The notes below the pieces were generated by a model. It ran no database searches. It was not told the origin of the DNA and worked only from the letters and a program-made list of their open reading frames with translations. This document shows, piece after piece, positions 14,251 through 14,300 of a DNA stretch of 14,300 nucleotides. Numbering within the stretch: position 1 is the first letter of the stretch; the number at the start of each line of letters is the position of its first letter. The stretch is taken from positions 1 through 14,300 of the forward strand of contig JAQXHT010000005.1 in the NCBI GenBank assembly GCA_029007415.1, read 5' to 3'. Position numbers and translations under genes: made by a program. This stretch comes from a bacterium (GTDB taxonomy: Bacteria > Bacillota_I > Bacilli_A > RF39 > UBA660).

Positions 14251-14300
14251 ATTGTAAACTTAGATAATGATAGAGTTTTAAAATTAAAAGAAAAACTCTT
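14251..14300 (+). CDS. Possible start of a gene with an AUU start codon, cut by the window edge
   Basis: After the strong ribosome site at 14235-14244, no ATG, GTG or TTG opens a frame: TTG 14252 is followed at once by TAA, and ATG 14267 runs only four codons. The frame beginning with ATT at 14251, nine bases after AGGAGG, stays open to the edge and would read (M)VNLDNDRVLKLKEKL. AUU starts are known from infC, but this is not the N-terminus of IF3 as I know it. Only 16 codons are visible, so this is tentative. Confidence 0.35.
   Translation, partial: MVNLDNDRVLKLKEKL

Overview
The window comes from a low-GC, low-complexity-codon bacterium of the Bacilli/Mollicutes-like part of the Firmicutes. 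AT content is high throughout, leucine is mostly TTA and arginine mostly AGA. Shine-Dalgarno sites are of the GGAGG type, and yqeG, yqeH, dnaG, rpoD and trmK lie in a Firmicute-like order. TGA is a genuine stop: yqeG and dnaG both end with TGA inside gene overlaps, and Trp is TGG. The organism therefore uses the standard bacterial code, not the Mycoplasma code. I cannot name the species; uncultured gut Bacilli of the RF39/Erysipelotrichia type would fit.

Layout. (1) 1-263: the last 46 codons of an IS200/IS605-type TnpB, followed by the 3' scaffold/right-end hairpin of that element. (2) 360-1520: an unrecognised cytoplasmic protein with its own extended -10 promoter and terminator. (3) 1651-8091: a compact run of six genes, all on the + strand, with gaps of 10 bp or less or with overlaps. 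They encode a membrane-anchored polysaccharide deacetylase with three Ig-like domains, YqeG (HAD phosphatase), YqeH (circularly permuted ribosome-assembly GTPase), DnaG primase, the primary sigma factor RpoD/SigA, and the tRNA methyltransferase TrmK. This is a form of the macromolecular-synthesis operon (replication priming, transcription initiation, ribosome and tRNA maturation) with a cell-wall enzyme at its head. (4) 8092-13026: an accessory island between trmK and the next conserved gene. It holds an orphan C-terminal module without a good start (8149-8676), a small ORF that ends in a terminator-like hairpin (8707-8904), and two adjacent paralogous sigma factors of 671 and 672 residues (8966-10981 and 11008-13026). 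(5) 13055-14059: a PerR/Fur-family regulator preceded by a perfect Fur-type operator, and immediately downstream a rubrerythrin; this is a peroxide/iron stress pair. (6) 14060-14300: a repeat-rich gap, a terminator-like hairpin, then a hairpin holding a strong Shine-Dalgarno site and what may be the beginning of a gene with an AUU start.

The most unusual part is the sigma island. Both large sigma factors keep a full sigma-70 core (regions 1.2 to 4.2). It is flanked by a conserved ~190-residue N-terminal domain that is not region 1.1 and a conserved ~150-residue C-terminal extension ending in KILIYK. They differ from RpoD, and from each other, at the residues that read the -10 and -35 elements. 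The pair is driven by a near-consensus RpoD-type promoter (TTGCAA-17-TATAAT), so the housekeeping sigma probably feeds a pair of alternative primary-like sigma factors with their own promoter preferences.
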